Shown: positions 24,052 through 33,253, numbered from the stretch's first letter. The stretch: 64,000 nucleotides of DNA from Acidovorax sp. GBBC 1281 (GCF_028473645.1 NZ_CP097269.1:5479501-5543500); one strand, 5' to 3'. Numbers and translations are program-made. The notes: a model not told the origin generated them from the sequence alone.

Positions 24052-25077
24052 ATGACTCAGGTGCTCATGCAATGCGCGGCGATCCACGTGCCCACGGGCG
24101 AGCTGGCGGCCAGCCGGCAGGGATATTCACATGATTCGGAAATAAAGACCAGCAACACCGACTGGATGGCGCACCTGCCGGACGGGCGCAGGCTCAGCGA
24201 GCTGTCCCTGCCCGGCACGCACGACACCATGTCGTTCTATGGCGGCGACATCACCCAGACGCAGTCGATGCCGCTGGCGAACCAACTCAAATCCGGCATC
24301 CGCGTGCTGGACATCCGGTGCAACCACACCAAGGACGAACTGCCGATCTACCACGGCATCCAGTTCCAGTACGCCTACTTCTCCGACGTGCTCGCCACCG
24401 TGATCGACTTCCTGAAGACCCACCCGTCGGAAACCGTGTTCATGCGGATCAAGCAGGAGGGCGACGGCGGCGGCAACACCGAGACCTTCGAGGACACGTT
24501 CAAGAACCGCTACTACCAGCCCAACCAGGCCGCCTTCTGGCAGCCGCCCGCGGACGGCACCGGCGGCAACCCCGTGCTCAAGGACCTGCGTGGCAAGATC
24601 GTGGTGCTGCAGAACTTCACCGCGACGCACCAGTACGGCATCGCGTACCCCGGCGCGTTCAGCATCCAGGACGAGTGGAAGCTGGGCACCAACTGGGACC
24701 TGTACGACAAGTGGGAAAAGGTCAAGGCACATGCCCGCGCGGCGATCGCCGGAAGCCGCGACCAGGCCTACATCAACTACCTGAGCGCCGCGTCCGGCTC
24801 GTTTCCCTATTTCGTCGCCAGCGGGGCGTCGAGCCCCCAGACCGACGCCCCCCTGCTCATGACGGGGCGGACCACCCCGGGCTGGAAGAACAGCTGGCCC
24901 GACTTTCCCCGCGTCAACTGCTTCATCGGCATCTGCTCGATCGCCTTCGACGGGACGAACCAGCTCCTGTACCCCCGCATGGGCCCGGGGGGGGAACTGC
25001 ACGGGCGGGTGGGCATGGTCATGGCCGACTTCCCCGGCCCCGGCCTCATCAGCGCGGTGATCGCCACCAACGGCTGA
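24052..25077 (+). CDS. Phosphatidylinositol-specific phospholipase C-domain protein
   Basis: 341 residues. SLPGTHDTMSFYGG carries the first catalytic histidine (about H57) and LDIRCNHTKDELPIYHG the second (about H101), as in bacterial PI-PLC X domains; the barrel continues with DFLKTHPSETVFMRIKQE and ends with MVMADFPGPGLISAVI. Such enzymes cleave phosphatidylinositol or GPI anchors and are often secreted virulence factors. Here no Sec signal peptide is visible: the first 40 residues are polar, so export would need another route (for instance type II with a missed signal, or type VI). It diverges from a two-component system and is followed by a secreted unknown protein. Confidence 0.85.
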   Translation: MTQVLMQCAAIHVPTGELAASRQGYSHDSEIKTSNTDWMAHLPDGRRLSELSLPGTHDTMSFYGGDITQTQSMPLANQLKSGIRVLDIRCNHTKDELPIYHGIQFQYAYFSDVLATVIDFLKTHPSETVFMRIKQEGDGGGNTETFEDTFKNRYYQPNQAAFWQPPADGTGGNPVLKDLRGKIVVLQNFTATHQYGIAYPGAFSIQDEWKLGTNWDLYDKWEKVKAHARAAIAGSRDQAYINYLSAASGSFPYFVASGASSPQTDAPLLMTGRTTPGWKNSWPDFPRVNCFIGICSIAFDGTNQLLYPRMGPGGELHGRVGMVMADFPGPGLISAVIATNG

Positions 25078-25184
25078 CGCCCCCGCCGCGGGGTCTGCAA
25101 CAGGGCCCTCGCCTTGGCCACCGCGCCATGGCGGGGGGCAGGCGCCTGCGTACACTACGCCGGTCCCGGCTCCCCCTCCTGCCC

Positions 25185-25763
25185 ATGCACGTATTCCGGC
25201 TGCGCCCCGTCTTGTCCCTGTTTCCTAAGGCGCGCCCGAGGCTGCACGCCTGGGGCCTGGCGGCCCTGCTGGCGACCCTGGCGTTCGGCGCCTGGGCCGA
25301 CGCGGGCCGCCCGCAGCCCGTGGCGGCCGACCCGGCCTTCTCGACCCCGGCCCCGGAACACATCGCCAGCCCGGCCATGCTCCGCGCGTTCCTGACGGAA
25401 CTGCGGCAGACGCGGCGGCCCCAGTCGTTTTGCTTCGTGCAGCAGGCGTTTCCGCCGTCCAAGGCCGACCCGGAAGGCTTTGACCTGGTGTGGATGGTCT
25501 GGTCCACTGGATCGCACATCTACCGGCTGCGGGTGCCACCAGGGGCCCCGAACCCCGCGCAGGACGACGACCCGGCCGAGCGCGGCGCGGCCCTGGCGAA
25601 CGGCAAGTCGGTGAACCTGAAAACCGACGTGGTGGCCACCGACGAGGCCGTGGGGTCCAGCACCTTCCTCGTGAGCCGCCCCTGGGTGGAGCGCATCCAG
25701 GGCCAGTGCCGGCGCATCGGCACTGCGGTGCGCGTGCCGGCGTTCCGGCCGCCGCCGCCCTGA
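25185..25763 (+). CDS. Secreted hypothetical protein
   Basis: 192 residues. The N-terminus (basic, then HAWGLAALLATLAFGAWADA) is a good Sec signal peptide ending near residue 40. The mature part has two cysteines (FCFVQQAF and GQCRRIG) that could form a disulfide, a WMVWSTGSHIYRL strand pair and a proline-rich end. I do not recognise a family. It lies 107 bases after the PI-PLC-like gene on the same strand and may be expressed with it. Confidence 0.65.
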   Translation: MHVFRLRPVLSLFPKARPRLHAWGLAALLATLAFGAWADAGRPQPVAADPAFSTPAPEHIASPAMLRAFLTELRQTRRPQSFCFVQQAFPPSKADPEGFDLVWMVWSTGSHIYRLRVPPGAPNPAQDDDPAERGAALANGKSVNLKTDVVATDEAVGSSTFLVSRPWVERIQGQCRRIGTAVRVPAFRPPPP

Positions 25764-25943
25764 CGCTGCACTGAGGCCGCCCTGGGCGCCGTCCAGGCGT
25801 CTCGGCCTTGTCCCTTTCCCCTCTTCTCTTCCCTCTTGCCACTTCGCGGCGCATTCCGTGGCTGCCCGAAGCACCTGCCTGCAGGTCTGCCGCAGCCCTC
25901 TTTTTTCCTTTATTTCTCTCTCTTCCGATCCGAGCCCTTTGCC

Positions 25944-26788
25944 ATGCCCAATGCCCTCCTGAAGTTCGCCTACAACGACCCGGTGCCCAGCGTATTGACC
26001 CTGGTGGTGGGCAACAAGCTGCGCGTCAAGCTCGAGGCCATCGACAAGCGCCAGAAGCTCGTCGCCGTGAGCGACATCCCCAACCTGCTGGAGGTGAGCA
26101 GCACCCACAACAGCCGCGCCGACTCGTGGGCCTTCGTGGTCACCGCCCTGCGCGAAGGAATGCCAAGCTGGCCATCCAGGTCCAGCAGGGCGCGGGCGCC
26201 CCGCTGCTGACGATCACCCCGCCGCTGGTCAGCATCACGATCCGAAAGCCGGTGTCGCTGCCCGATGCGGCCTCCGAGGCCGGCATGCTGATGCGCCTGT
26301 TCCTGGCCGAGGCCCCGGCGCCGCAGACGTGGCGCGACACCGGCGTGAAGGACATCGAGGACGCCAAGCAGGGCATGCGCATGATGCGGCGCGTGCTCCA
26401 CAACCGGCTCGCTTCGGGCAAGCCGCAGGACTTCGGCGCCCCCAATGCGCGCAGCCTGACGGACATCGTGCGGGCCAGCGCCCACGGCGTGCAGTTCAAG
26501 GGATTCGACCAGTATCCCCGGCTGGGCGGGGGCCAGGAAAAGGTGATCAACGGGGTGCTGGCACTCGTCAACGACGCCACCAACCTGCGCTGGAACGCCC
26601 AGTACACGGCCTTCTACAACGCGGCGCTCGAGGTGGCGACGGAGGGCCTTGCGCCCGACCCCAGCCCGACCGGGCTCTTCGGCTGGCGCACCGCCGGCTC
26701 GGGGGCGCCGTCGCGCGAGTTCAGCGAGTTCAAGACCTCGGGCGGCAACACGTTCTTCACGCACGCCACCCAGCGGGTCCGCCCCTGA
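25944..26788 (+). pseudogene. Frameshifted gene: Ig-like N-terminus and possible cell-wall-hydrolase-like C-terminus
   Basis: The frame from ATG 25944 (MPNALLKFAYNDPVPSVLTL) runs well to LREG at 26157, then loses sense; the next frame takes over at 26159 (NAKLAIQVQQGAG) and continues to the stop at 26788. One base missing between 26156 and 26160 explains it; restored, the protein would be about 281 residues. The first 100 residues look like a beta-rich Ig/cadherin-type domain (SSTHNSRADSWAFVVTALREG). The rest, with MMRRVLHNRLASGKPQDFG and SAHGVQFKGFDQYP, faintly resembles SleB-like cell wall hydrolases, a weak call. It could be a true pseudogene or a sequencing error. It follows the PI-PLC-like and secreted-protein genes. 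Confidence 0.7.
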
Positions 26789-26815
26789 ACCAAAAGCGCA
26801 CGGGGCCCGTGCCCC

Positions 26816-29416
26816 TCAGCGCTCAATCATCTCCCGCACCTTGGCGGCCAGCGCGCCCACGTCGAAGGGCTTGGTGATCACCTCCATGCCGTATTCCAGC
26901 AGGCCGTTGCCCACGACCGCATTCTCGGCATAGCCGGTGATGAACAGCACCTTGAGGCCGGGGCGCGTGACGCGGGCGGCGTCGGCCACCTGGCGGCCGT
27001 TCAGGCCGCCGGGCAGCCCCACGTCGGTGAGCAGCAGGTCCACGCGGCGCCCGGACTGCAGCACGTGCAGGCCCGCCGGCCCGTCGCCCACCGAGACGAC
27101 CCGGTAGCCCAGGTTTTCCAGCTCTTCGGCGATGAGCCCCCGGATGATGGACTCGTCCTCGATGACCAGCACCACCTCGCCCTCGCCGCGGTGGCCGTCC
27201 ATGGCCGGCAGCTCGGGCACCTCGGCATCGGCGTCGCCCAGGTAGCGCGGCAGGTACAGGCACATGGTGGTGCCTTCGCCGGGCACCGAGTAGATGCGCA
27301 CCTGTCCGCCCGACTGGCGCACGAAGCCGTACACCATCGACAGACCCAGGCCCGTGCCCTGCCCCATGGGCTTGGTGGTGAAGAAGGGGTCGAACGCGCG
27401 GGCGGCCACGTCGGGCGCCATGCCCGCGCCGGTGTCGGTCACGCACACCGAGATGTACTGGCCCGGCGCCAGCTCGCGCTCGGTGGCGGCGCGGTCGTCC
27501 AGCCACTTGTTGGCGGTCTCGATGGTCAGCCGCCCGCCTTGGGGCGACATGGCGTCGCGCGCGTTGATGCACAGGTTGAGCACCGCGTTCTCCAACTGCG
27601 ACGGATCGACCCGGGTGAGCCACAGCCCCCCCGCGCCGACGACCTCCACCTCCACGCCCGGGCCCACCGTGCGGCGCACCATCTCCTCGATGCTGCCGAT
27701 GAGCCGGTTGACGTCCACCGGCTTGGGGTCCAGCGTCTGGCGGCGCGAGAAGGCCAGCAGGCGCTGGGTGAGGGACGCGGCGCGGCGCACCGAGCCCTGC
27801 GCCATGCCGATGTAGCGCTCGGCGTTGTCGAACTTGTGCAGCGCGATGCGCTTTTCCAGCACCTGCAGGCTGGCGCTCATGGCGCCCAGCAGGTTGTTGA
27901 AGTCGTGCGCGATGCCGCCGGTCAGCTGGCCGATGGCCTCCATCTTCTGCGCCTGGCGGTACTTGGCCTCTACCTCCATCAGCTCGTGGGTGCGCAGCGC
28001 CACCGCCTGCTCCAGCGACTCGTTGACCTCGCGCAGCTGGGCCTCGGTGCGCGCGCGCTCGGCGGCGGTGCGCGTGCGGGCGGCCACTTCGCGCATGAAG
28101 GCGATCTCCTCGCCCGTCCACTCGCGCACGTGCTCGTGGTGGGCGAACAGCATGGCCACCAGCTGGCCGTGTTCCACCACCGGCATGTTCATGAAGGAGC
28201 GGGCGCACAGCCCCTCCAGCGCCGGGGCCCGGTCGCGGGTGCGGGCGTCGCCGCGCACGTCGGCCACGCACACGGATTCATCGCGCGCCAGGTCGTCCAG
28301 GAAGCCGCCGAAATCGGGCAGGTGCAGCACCGGCGCGAGCGGATCGCAGCCGGGCGCCATCCAGTCGTGGTGCACGTGCACGGCCTGCGCGGCGGCATCC
28401 ACCGCGCCATAGCCCGCGCGGCTGACCTTCAGGGTGCGGCCCAGGGTTTCGGCCGCGGCCAGGCAGACGGCGTCCACGCTATCCAGCGACCGCAGCTGGT
28501 CGGAAAACCGCGCCAGCGCCTCGCGCCGCGCCTCGGCCGCCATGCGCTCGGTGATGTCCACGCCCTCCACGAAGATGCCGGTCACCGCGCCCGCGGCATC
28601 GCGGATCGGCTGGAAGACGAAGTCCACGTACAGCTCGTGCTCCGGCCCGCCAGGCTCGGCCTGGCGGACGTAGCGGGCGGCATACGCCGTGAGGGCCTCT
28701 CCGCTGCCATAGACCCGGTCCAGCAGCTCGACATAGCCCTGCGTGGCCGCGTCCGGCAGCGCCTGCGCCACGGTCAGGCCCAGCAGCGGGCGGTTGCCCA
28801 CCAGCCGCAGGTAGCCGGGGTTGGCCAGCACGATGCGGTGCTCAGGCCCTTCCAGCATGGCCATGAAGCTGGGCGACTGCTCGAACAGCTGGGCGAAGCG
28901 CTCCTGCTCGCCCTTGAGCTGTCGCTCGGTCTGGACCTTGGCGGTGGTGTCCACCACCAGTGCGAGCACGCCCGCAGGCTGCCCGGTCCCGTCGAGCAGC
29001 GGCGAGTAGTCGAGGTTGATCCACACCGGCTCGGCACGCCCGTTGAGGTTCAGCACGAAGGGCTGGTCGCGGTAGCTCAGGGTGCCACCGGCCAGGACGG
29101 TATTCACGACGTGGCGGTTGAACTGCGCCGCCTCGGGCCAGGCGTCGCCGATGTTGCAGCCCAGCAGCTGCGGATGGCGCTGGCCCGAGAAGGCCGCATA
29201 GGCGTCGTTGTAGATCAGCACGCCGGATTCGCCCCACAGCGTGGCCATGGGCATGGAGGCCCGCAGGACGGTGGAGATGGCCCACCGGATGTGGTCCGGC
29301 CAGGAAGCCAGGGGGCCGAGGGGCGTGGCGGCCCAGTCATGGCGGGCGATGCGCTGCGCCATCTCGCCGCCGGAACTCAGAAACGAAGGGGGTGGGTGGG
29401 GGTTGCCGCTGGACAT
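26816..29416 (-). CDS. Hybrid sensor histidine kinase (PAS-PAS-GAF-HisKA-HATPase-REC)
   Basis: 866 residues, cytoplasmic. A first PAS-like domain (ATPLGPLASWPDHIRWAIS, GVLIYNDAYAAFSG) and a second (LFEQSPSFMAMLEG) are followed by a GAF region (about 310-450), a coiled coil, then GGIAHDFNNLLGAM with the phospho-acceptor histidine near 503. The ATPase domain has NLCINARDAM, DTGAGM and GTGLGLSMVYGFV. The C-terminal receiver has LLTDVGLPGG with aspartate near 799 and a lysine in VITKPFD. ATG 29416 is preceded by AGGAAA; a GTG two codons upstream is possible. No membrane helix, so it senses a cytoplasmic signal, light or redox. No partner phosphotransfer protein is adjacent. Confidence 0.9.
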   Translation of the reverse strand: MSSGNPHPPPSFLSSGGEMAQRIARHDWAATPLGPLASWPDHIRWAISTVLRASMPMATLWGESGVLIYNDAYAAFSGQRHPQLLGCNIGDAWPEAAQFNRHVVNTVLAGGTLSYRDQPFVLNLNGRAEPVWINLDYSPLLDGTGQPAGVLALVVDTTAKVQTERQLKGEQERFAQLFEQSPSFMAMLEGPEHRIVLANPGYLRLVGNRPLLGLTVAQALPDAATQGYVELLDRVYGSGEALTAYAARYVRQAEPGGPEHELYVDFVFQPIRDAAGAVTGIFVEGVDITERMAAEARREALARFSDQLRSLDSVDAVCLAAAETLGRTLKVSRAGYGAVDAAAQAVHVHHDWMAPGCDPLAPVLHLPDFGGFLDDLARDESVCVADVRGDARTRDRAPALEGLCARSFMNMPVVEHGQLVAMLFAHHEHVREWTGEEIAFMREVAARTRTAAERARTEAQLREVNESLEQAVALRTHELMEVEAKYRQAQKMEAIGQLTGGIAHDFNNLLGAMSASLQVLEKRIALHKFDNAERYIGMAQGSVRRAASLTQRLLAFSRRQTLDPKPVDVNRLIGSIEEMVRRTVGPGVEVEVVGAGGLWLTRVDPSQLENAVLNLCINARDAMSPQGGRLTIETANKWLDDRAATERELAPGQYISVCVTDTGAGMAPDVAARAFDPFFTTKPMGQGTGLGLSMVYGFVRQSGGQVRIYSVPGEGTTMCLYLPRYLGDADAEVPELPAMDGHRGEGEVVLVIEDESIIRGLIAEELENLGYRVVSVGDGPAGLHVLQSGRRVDLLLTDVGLPGGLNGRQVADAARVTRPGLKVLFITGYAENAVVGNGLLEYGMEVITKPFDVGALAAKVREMIER

Positions 29417-29504
29417 TGGCACGGTTTCCTATCGATCGAAAGCGGTCTGCCGAACACCCGGCATGACCGTGTTGCGACCCATCATACGAACACTTTCCTG
29501 GCCT

Positions 29505-29590
29505 GGATTACTCCTGAATTCATAGCATTGTGCCCTAGTGTTTATTGCGGTAACGGGCATTTTCAATGGGATACATAAAGCACAAAGGAG
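29505..29590. repeat. Dispersed Comamonadaceae-type element, copy D (most complete)
   Basis: Contains, in order, ctcctgaa (29511-29518), atagca (29522-29527) and gccctag (29532-29538), then a T-rich stretch and gggcattttc. The same words recur in the copies at 3369-3417, 12240-12272, 52151-52186 and 60036-60064. It lies between the hybrid kinase promoter and the AsmA-like gene 3' end and is A/T richer than its flanks. Confidence 0.65.
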
Positions 29591-29634
29591 AAACGATCAT
29601 CCCGCTTTTTGCACGGTGTTCGGGGGCGTGAGAC

Positions 29635-30939
29635 TCAGCGGCGCGGTGCCGGGCGCTTCGGTTTCGGGGGCGCCGCCGGCGGCTCGTCGTCGCCGAAGAT
29701 GCGGCGCAGGGTTTCGCCGATGCGCGCGCCGATGGCGGTGCCCACGCCCGGCGCCACCGCCGTGCCCACGGCCGCCCCGGCCAGTGCCGCGGGCGGCAGG
29801 GTCAGGGTGGTGTCGTCCATGGTGCCGCCGAATTCCAGCGGAATGCCCACCACGCCATCCACCAGGTCCACGGCCACATGGCCGCTCACCCGGCGGTTCT
29901 GCAGCACCGCGTCACCCGTGGCGGTGAGCACGCCCGAGGTGGCCTTGAGGTCGCCGAAGCGCACGATGGTGCCGTCCTCGTCCGCCTCGGTGCGCACCAC
30001 GCCCTGGAGGCTGTCGAGCTGCGTGGTGCCGCCGCGCTGCGTGCCCACGGTTTTCACGGCCCGCTCCAGGTCGAAGGTGAGCAGCCGGGCGCGCGCCACC
30101 GTGAAACGGGTGCGGGTGTGCAGGGCGCGCACCGCCTCGGCCGGGTCGGCCCCTTCGGCGATCAGGTCGGTGTGGCCGCTGACCTTGCCGGCCACCACGG
30201 CCCGGCGATCGAACGAGGCCATCAGGCCCTCGATGTCCACCCCCGTGAAGTCGATGGCACCCGTCACGCGGTAGCGGCCGCTGATTTCCTGCAGGCGCAG
30301 GGTGCCCTGCTCGGTGCGCCCGCCGGCCGACACCTCGGCGCGCCAGCGGTCCTCGGCGGCTTCGCGCGTGATGGCCATGCGCGTGGGCACCGGCGCACCG
30401 ATGCGCTCCAGCCAGGCCTGGCGGGGGCGCCATTCGGGGTCGAACTCGGCACTGCCGGCATAGGCGAGCGTCCGGCCGTTGCGCCCGACCCAGCGCACGC
30501 CCTGCCAGTCGGCCCGCTCCAGCGGGACCGGGGCCAAGGTGAACGTGAACGGCAAGGCGGTCTCGCCGCCGCCCGCGCCACGCACCTGGAACTCCGACAG
30601 CGACGCCTGCGGCACGGTCGCGTTCTCCAACTGCAGATCGGTCACGGCCAGGCGCCGGCGCAGCAGGTCCCCCCAGCGCACCCCGGCCGAGACGCGCTCG
30701 GCAGTCAACGGGGCCTTTTGCTCGGTGCGCACGTCGCGCAATTCCACACGCGGCGAGGGAAACAGCGACCAGTGCAGCTGGCCGACCGTGACCGGCACCC
30801 CCAGCCGTTCGGTCGCGGCATCGCCCGCGCGGCGGGCCAGCTCGGCCTCGGACGGCCACCAGGCCGCCACGGCGACCGCGCACACGGCCACCACGGCAGT
30901 GGCGCCCAGGGCAATCCAGCGAAGGCGATGGCGCGGCAT
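29635..30939 (-). CDS. AsmA-like inner-membrane-anchored protein
   Basis: 434 residues. One N-terminal membrane helix (WIALGATAVVAVCAVAVAAWW) anchors a long beta-rich periplasmic part. The pattern RLGVPVTVGQLHWSLFPSPRVELRDVRTE is the AsmA/TamB-type start, and the C-terminal half repeats strands typical of AsmA_2 regions (ATSGVLTATGDAVLQNRRVSGHVAVDL). Such proteins help move phospholipid to the outer membrane. The C-terminus carries an Ala/Pro/Lys tail. It is alone between the hybrid kinase and the divergent uracil permease. Confidence 0.75.
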   Translation of the reverse strand: MPRHRLRWIALGATAVVAVCAVAVAAWWPSEAELARRAGDAATERLGVPVTVGQLHWSLFPSPRVELRDVRTEQKAPLTAERVSAGVRWGDLLRRRLAVTDLQLENATVPQASLSEFQVRGAGGGETALPFTFTLAPVPLERADWQGVRWVGRNGRTLAYAGSAEFDPEWRPRQAWLERIGAPVPTRMAITREAAEDRWRAEVSAGGRTEQGTLRLQEISGRYRVTGAIDFTGVDIEGLMASFDRRAVVAGKVSGHTDLIAEGADPAEAVRALHTRTRFTVARARLLTFDLERAVKTVGTQRGGTTQLDSLQGVVRTEADEDGTIVRFGDLKATSGVLTATGDAVLQNRRVSGHVAVDLVDGVVGIPLEFGGTMDDTTLTLPPAALAGAAVGTAVAPGVGTAIGARIGETLRRIFGDDEPPAAPPKPKRPAPRR

Positions 30940-31022
30940 GTGCGTGAGGAGCGATTCGGAAGGTGAAAAAGCCCCGAAGAGGGGCGCGATGCGCTGCGGC
31001 GCTGATGGGCAACGTTATCGCA

Positions 31023-31076
31023 GGCCCCTGCCGCCGCAGGTCGGCTCTTTCCTACTCGGCTGTGGGCGCAGGGGCC
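31023..31076. repeat. Long-range inverted repeat upstream of the uracil permease
   Basis: ggcccctgc (31023-31031) and gcaggggcc (31068-31076) are perfect nine-base inverted arms separated by 36 bases. The structure lies about 130 bases upstream of the permease start and could fold in the leader RNA if transcription starts before it. Confidence 0.5.
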
Positions 31077-31206
31077 GAACCCGGGGGCCCAACCCTCGGA
31101 CGGATCACTCTGCAATGACCCTAAACTCACACCCGCCCACCGGGCTGTTCCCCCCAAAACAGCACCCGCCCGCCGAGGTGCCCATGAACTTTCAGGAGAC
31201 CCTGCC

Positions 31207-32493
31207 GTGCCTTCCCCCTACTTTCCCCGCTGGCGGGTGACCACCGCCACCCAGGGTGCCGTCGTGGCCCCCGACGAACGCCTGCCCTGGGGCCAGACCG
31301 CCGTGATGGGCGTGCAACACGTGATCGCGATGTTCGGCGCCACGGTGCTCGCACCCATCCTGATGGGGTTTGACCCGAACGTGGCCATCCTGATGAGCGG
31401 GCTGGGCACGCTGATCTTCTTCGTGATCACCGGCGGGCGCGTGCCTAGCTACCTGGGCTCCAGCTTCGCCTTCATCGGCGTGGTGGTGGCCGCGTCGGGC
31501 TACGCGGGCCAGGGACCCAACGCCAACATGGCCGTTGCGCTGGGCGGCATCGTCGCGTGCGGCCTGGTCTACACCCTCATCGGCGCGCTGGTGCAGGCCA
31601 TCGGCACCGGCTGGATCGAGCGCTTCATGCCGCCCGTGGTGACGGGCGCAGTGGTGGCGGTGATCGGGCTGAACCTGGCCGGCATTCCCATCAAGAACAT
31701 GGCGGCCAACAATTTCGAGAGTTGGATGCAGGCCGTCACCTTCGTGTGCGTGGGCCTGGTGGCCGTGCTCACGCGGGGCATGGCGCAGCGCCTGCTGATC
31801 TTGCTGGGGCTCATCGCCGCCAGCGTGGTCTATGCGGTGTTCACCAACCTGCTGGGCTGGGGCAAGCCGATCGACCTGTCGGCCCTGGCCGCCGCGCCCT
31901 GGCTGGGCATGCCGCACTTCACGGCGCCGGTGTTCAGCGGCCCGGCCATGCTGCTGATCGCGCCCGTGGCCGTCATCCTGGTGGCCGAGAACCTGGGCCA
32001 CATCAAGGCGGTGACGGCCATGACGGGCCAGAACCTGGACCGCTACATGGGTCGCGCGTTCATCGGCGACGGCATCGCCACCATGGTGAGCGGCAGCGCG
32101 GGGGGCACGGGCGTGACCACCTATGCCGAGAACATCGGCGTGATGGCGGCCACCAAGATCTATTCCACCGCCGTGTTCCTGGTGGCGGGGCTGATCGCGC
32201 TGCTGCTGGGCTTCAGCCCGAAGTTCGGCGCGCTGATCCAGGCCATTCCGCTGCCGGTGATGGGCGGCGTGTCCATCGTCGTCTTCGGCCTCATCGCGGT
32301 GGCCGGCGCCAAGATCTGGGTGGACAACCGGGTGGACTTTTCCGACAACAAGAACCTCATCGTGGCGGCCATCACGCTCATCATCGGCACGGGCGACTTC
32401 ACGCTGAAATTCGGCGACTTCGCCCTGGGCGGCATCGGCACCGCCACCTTCGGCGCCATCGGGCTCTACGCCCTGCTGAACCGCCGACGCTGA
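31207..32493 (+). CDS. uraA: Uracil/nucleobase permease (NCS2 family)
   Basis: 428 residues with about 12-14 membrane segments. PSYLGSSFAFIGVVV and GTGVTTYAENIGVMAATKI are diagnostic of the UraA/RutG branch, and VAENLGHIKAV carries the conserved glutamate of the uracil site. It imports uracil by proton symport for salvage. The start is a GTG (31207) with AGGAG about ten bases before it; an upstream ATG at 31184 is in another frame and opens an 18-codon ORF that overlaps this start. It converges on a zinc-ribbon protein gene. Confidence 0.9.
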   Translation: MPSPYFPRWRVTTATQGAVVAPDERLPWGQTAVMGVQHVIAMFGATVLAPILMGFDPNVAILMSGLGTLIFFVITGGRVPSYLGSSFAFIGVVVAASGYAGQGPNANMAVALGGIVACGLVYTLIGALVQAIGTGWIERFMPPVVTGAVVAVIGLNLAGIPIKNMAANNFESWMQAVTFVCVGLVAVLTRGMAQRLLILLGLIAASVVYAVFTNLLGWGKPIDLSALAAAPWLGMPHFTAPVFSGPAMLLIAPVAVILVAENLGHIKAVTAMTGQNLDRYMGRAFIGDGIATMVSGSAGGTGVTTYAENIGVMAATKIYSTAVFLVAGLIALLLGFSPKFGALIQAIPLPVMGGVSIVVFGLIAVAGAKIWVDNRVDFSDNKNLIVAAITLIIGTGDFTLKFGDFALGGIGTATFGAIGLYALLNRRR

Positions 32494-32518
32494 GCGCAGC
32501 GCGGCGGCGGGCGGGGCG

Positions 32519-33253
32519 TCAGCGCCGCACCAGCGTCCAGACCAGGTCCAGGCCGGCGGCCAGCAGATCGAATCGGTCGCCCACGCCCGTCAGCCGCTCC
32601 CGCTCCATCTCGCGCCGCTCCAGCGAACGGGCGCGCTCCAGGGCCACCAACGCATCGGCTACGTCCGAAGGCCCGGGAGAGCCGGATGCAGTTGCCGGCG
32701 CGGCGCGGGCCACGCTGGCATGGCGGTTCAGCGCCCGGTCCACCGCCTGCGGGTCCAGCAGCGACAGGGCCGAGCGGCAGTAGGGGCAGGCGTGGTCGTT
32801 GCGGATGTCCACCGTGCCGCCGCAACTGGTACACTGGATGGTGCCCACGCGCTCGGCCAGCGCCTCGATCTCCGCCACCGACAGGTGCCGCACGAACCCC
32901 TTTTCCACCATGAGCGAGCCGAAGGTGCTGAACCGGCCGTGCCGCGACGGGCACCGGAAGGTCTTGTACCGCCCGCCCTTGGCCACGTCGAAACCGGGCT
33001 CCAGAGCGCGCGGGCAGTGGGGGCACTGCAGCCGCTGCGCTATCGGGTGGCGCGCGTCCCCGCGGTGCTGGTGCAGCAGCTCGAACAGCGCCACCACCCC
33101 GGCCTGCGCCAGGCGCGTGTTCTCCTGCGGGTCGAACCACAGGCCCTGGCAGGCAAAGCACAGGTCCAGCTCGATCGTCTCGCTGCCATGCGAGCGAAAG
33201 CGATGGGTTTCCGCGGGTTGCCGGCAGGAGGGGCAGAGGGGCGTCATGGGCAT
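32519..33253 (-). CDS. Zinc-ribbon (zf-TFIIB-like) protein
   Basis: 244 residues with repeated zinc-binding CxxC pairs: LCPSCRQP, DLCFACQGLWFD, QCPHCPRALEP, QCTSCGGTVDI and HACPYCRSAL. The first pair with CFACQGLWFDPQE is the zf-TFIIB pattern (DxCxxCxGxWxD). A coiled, charged C-terminal region (LVALERARSLERREMERERL) follows. It may bind nucleic acid or form a protein scaffold; no function is known for this layout. Start is uncertain between ATG 33253 and ATG 33247, since upstream residues in frame lack family character and no good ribosome site is visible. Confidence 0.78.
   Translation of the reverse strand: MPMTPLCPSCRQPAETHRFRSHGSETIELDLCFACQGLWFDPQENTRLAQAGVVALFELLHQHRGDARHPIAQRLQCPHCPRALEPGFDVAKGGRYKTFRCPSRHGRFSTFGSLMVEKGFVRHLSVAEIEALAERVGTIQCTSCGGTVDIRNDHACPYCRSALSLLDPQAVDRALNRHASVARAAPATASGSPGPSDVADALVALERARSLERREMERERLTGVGDRFDLLAAGLDLVWTLVRR

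Noticed and set aside
27065..29578. An 837-codon frame opposite the hybrid histidine kinase
   Set aside because: Rich in His, Gly, Arg and Gln with no domain; the kinase strand holds all conserved boxes.
31184..31240. 18-codon ORF before the uracil permease as a coding feature
   Set aside because: Too short to support as a gene by eye; kept only as a possible leader in the findings.
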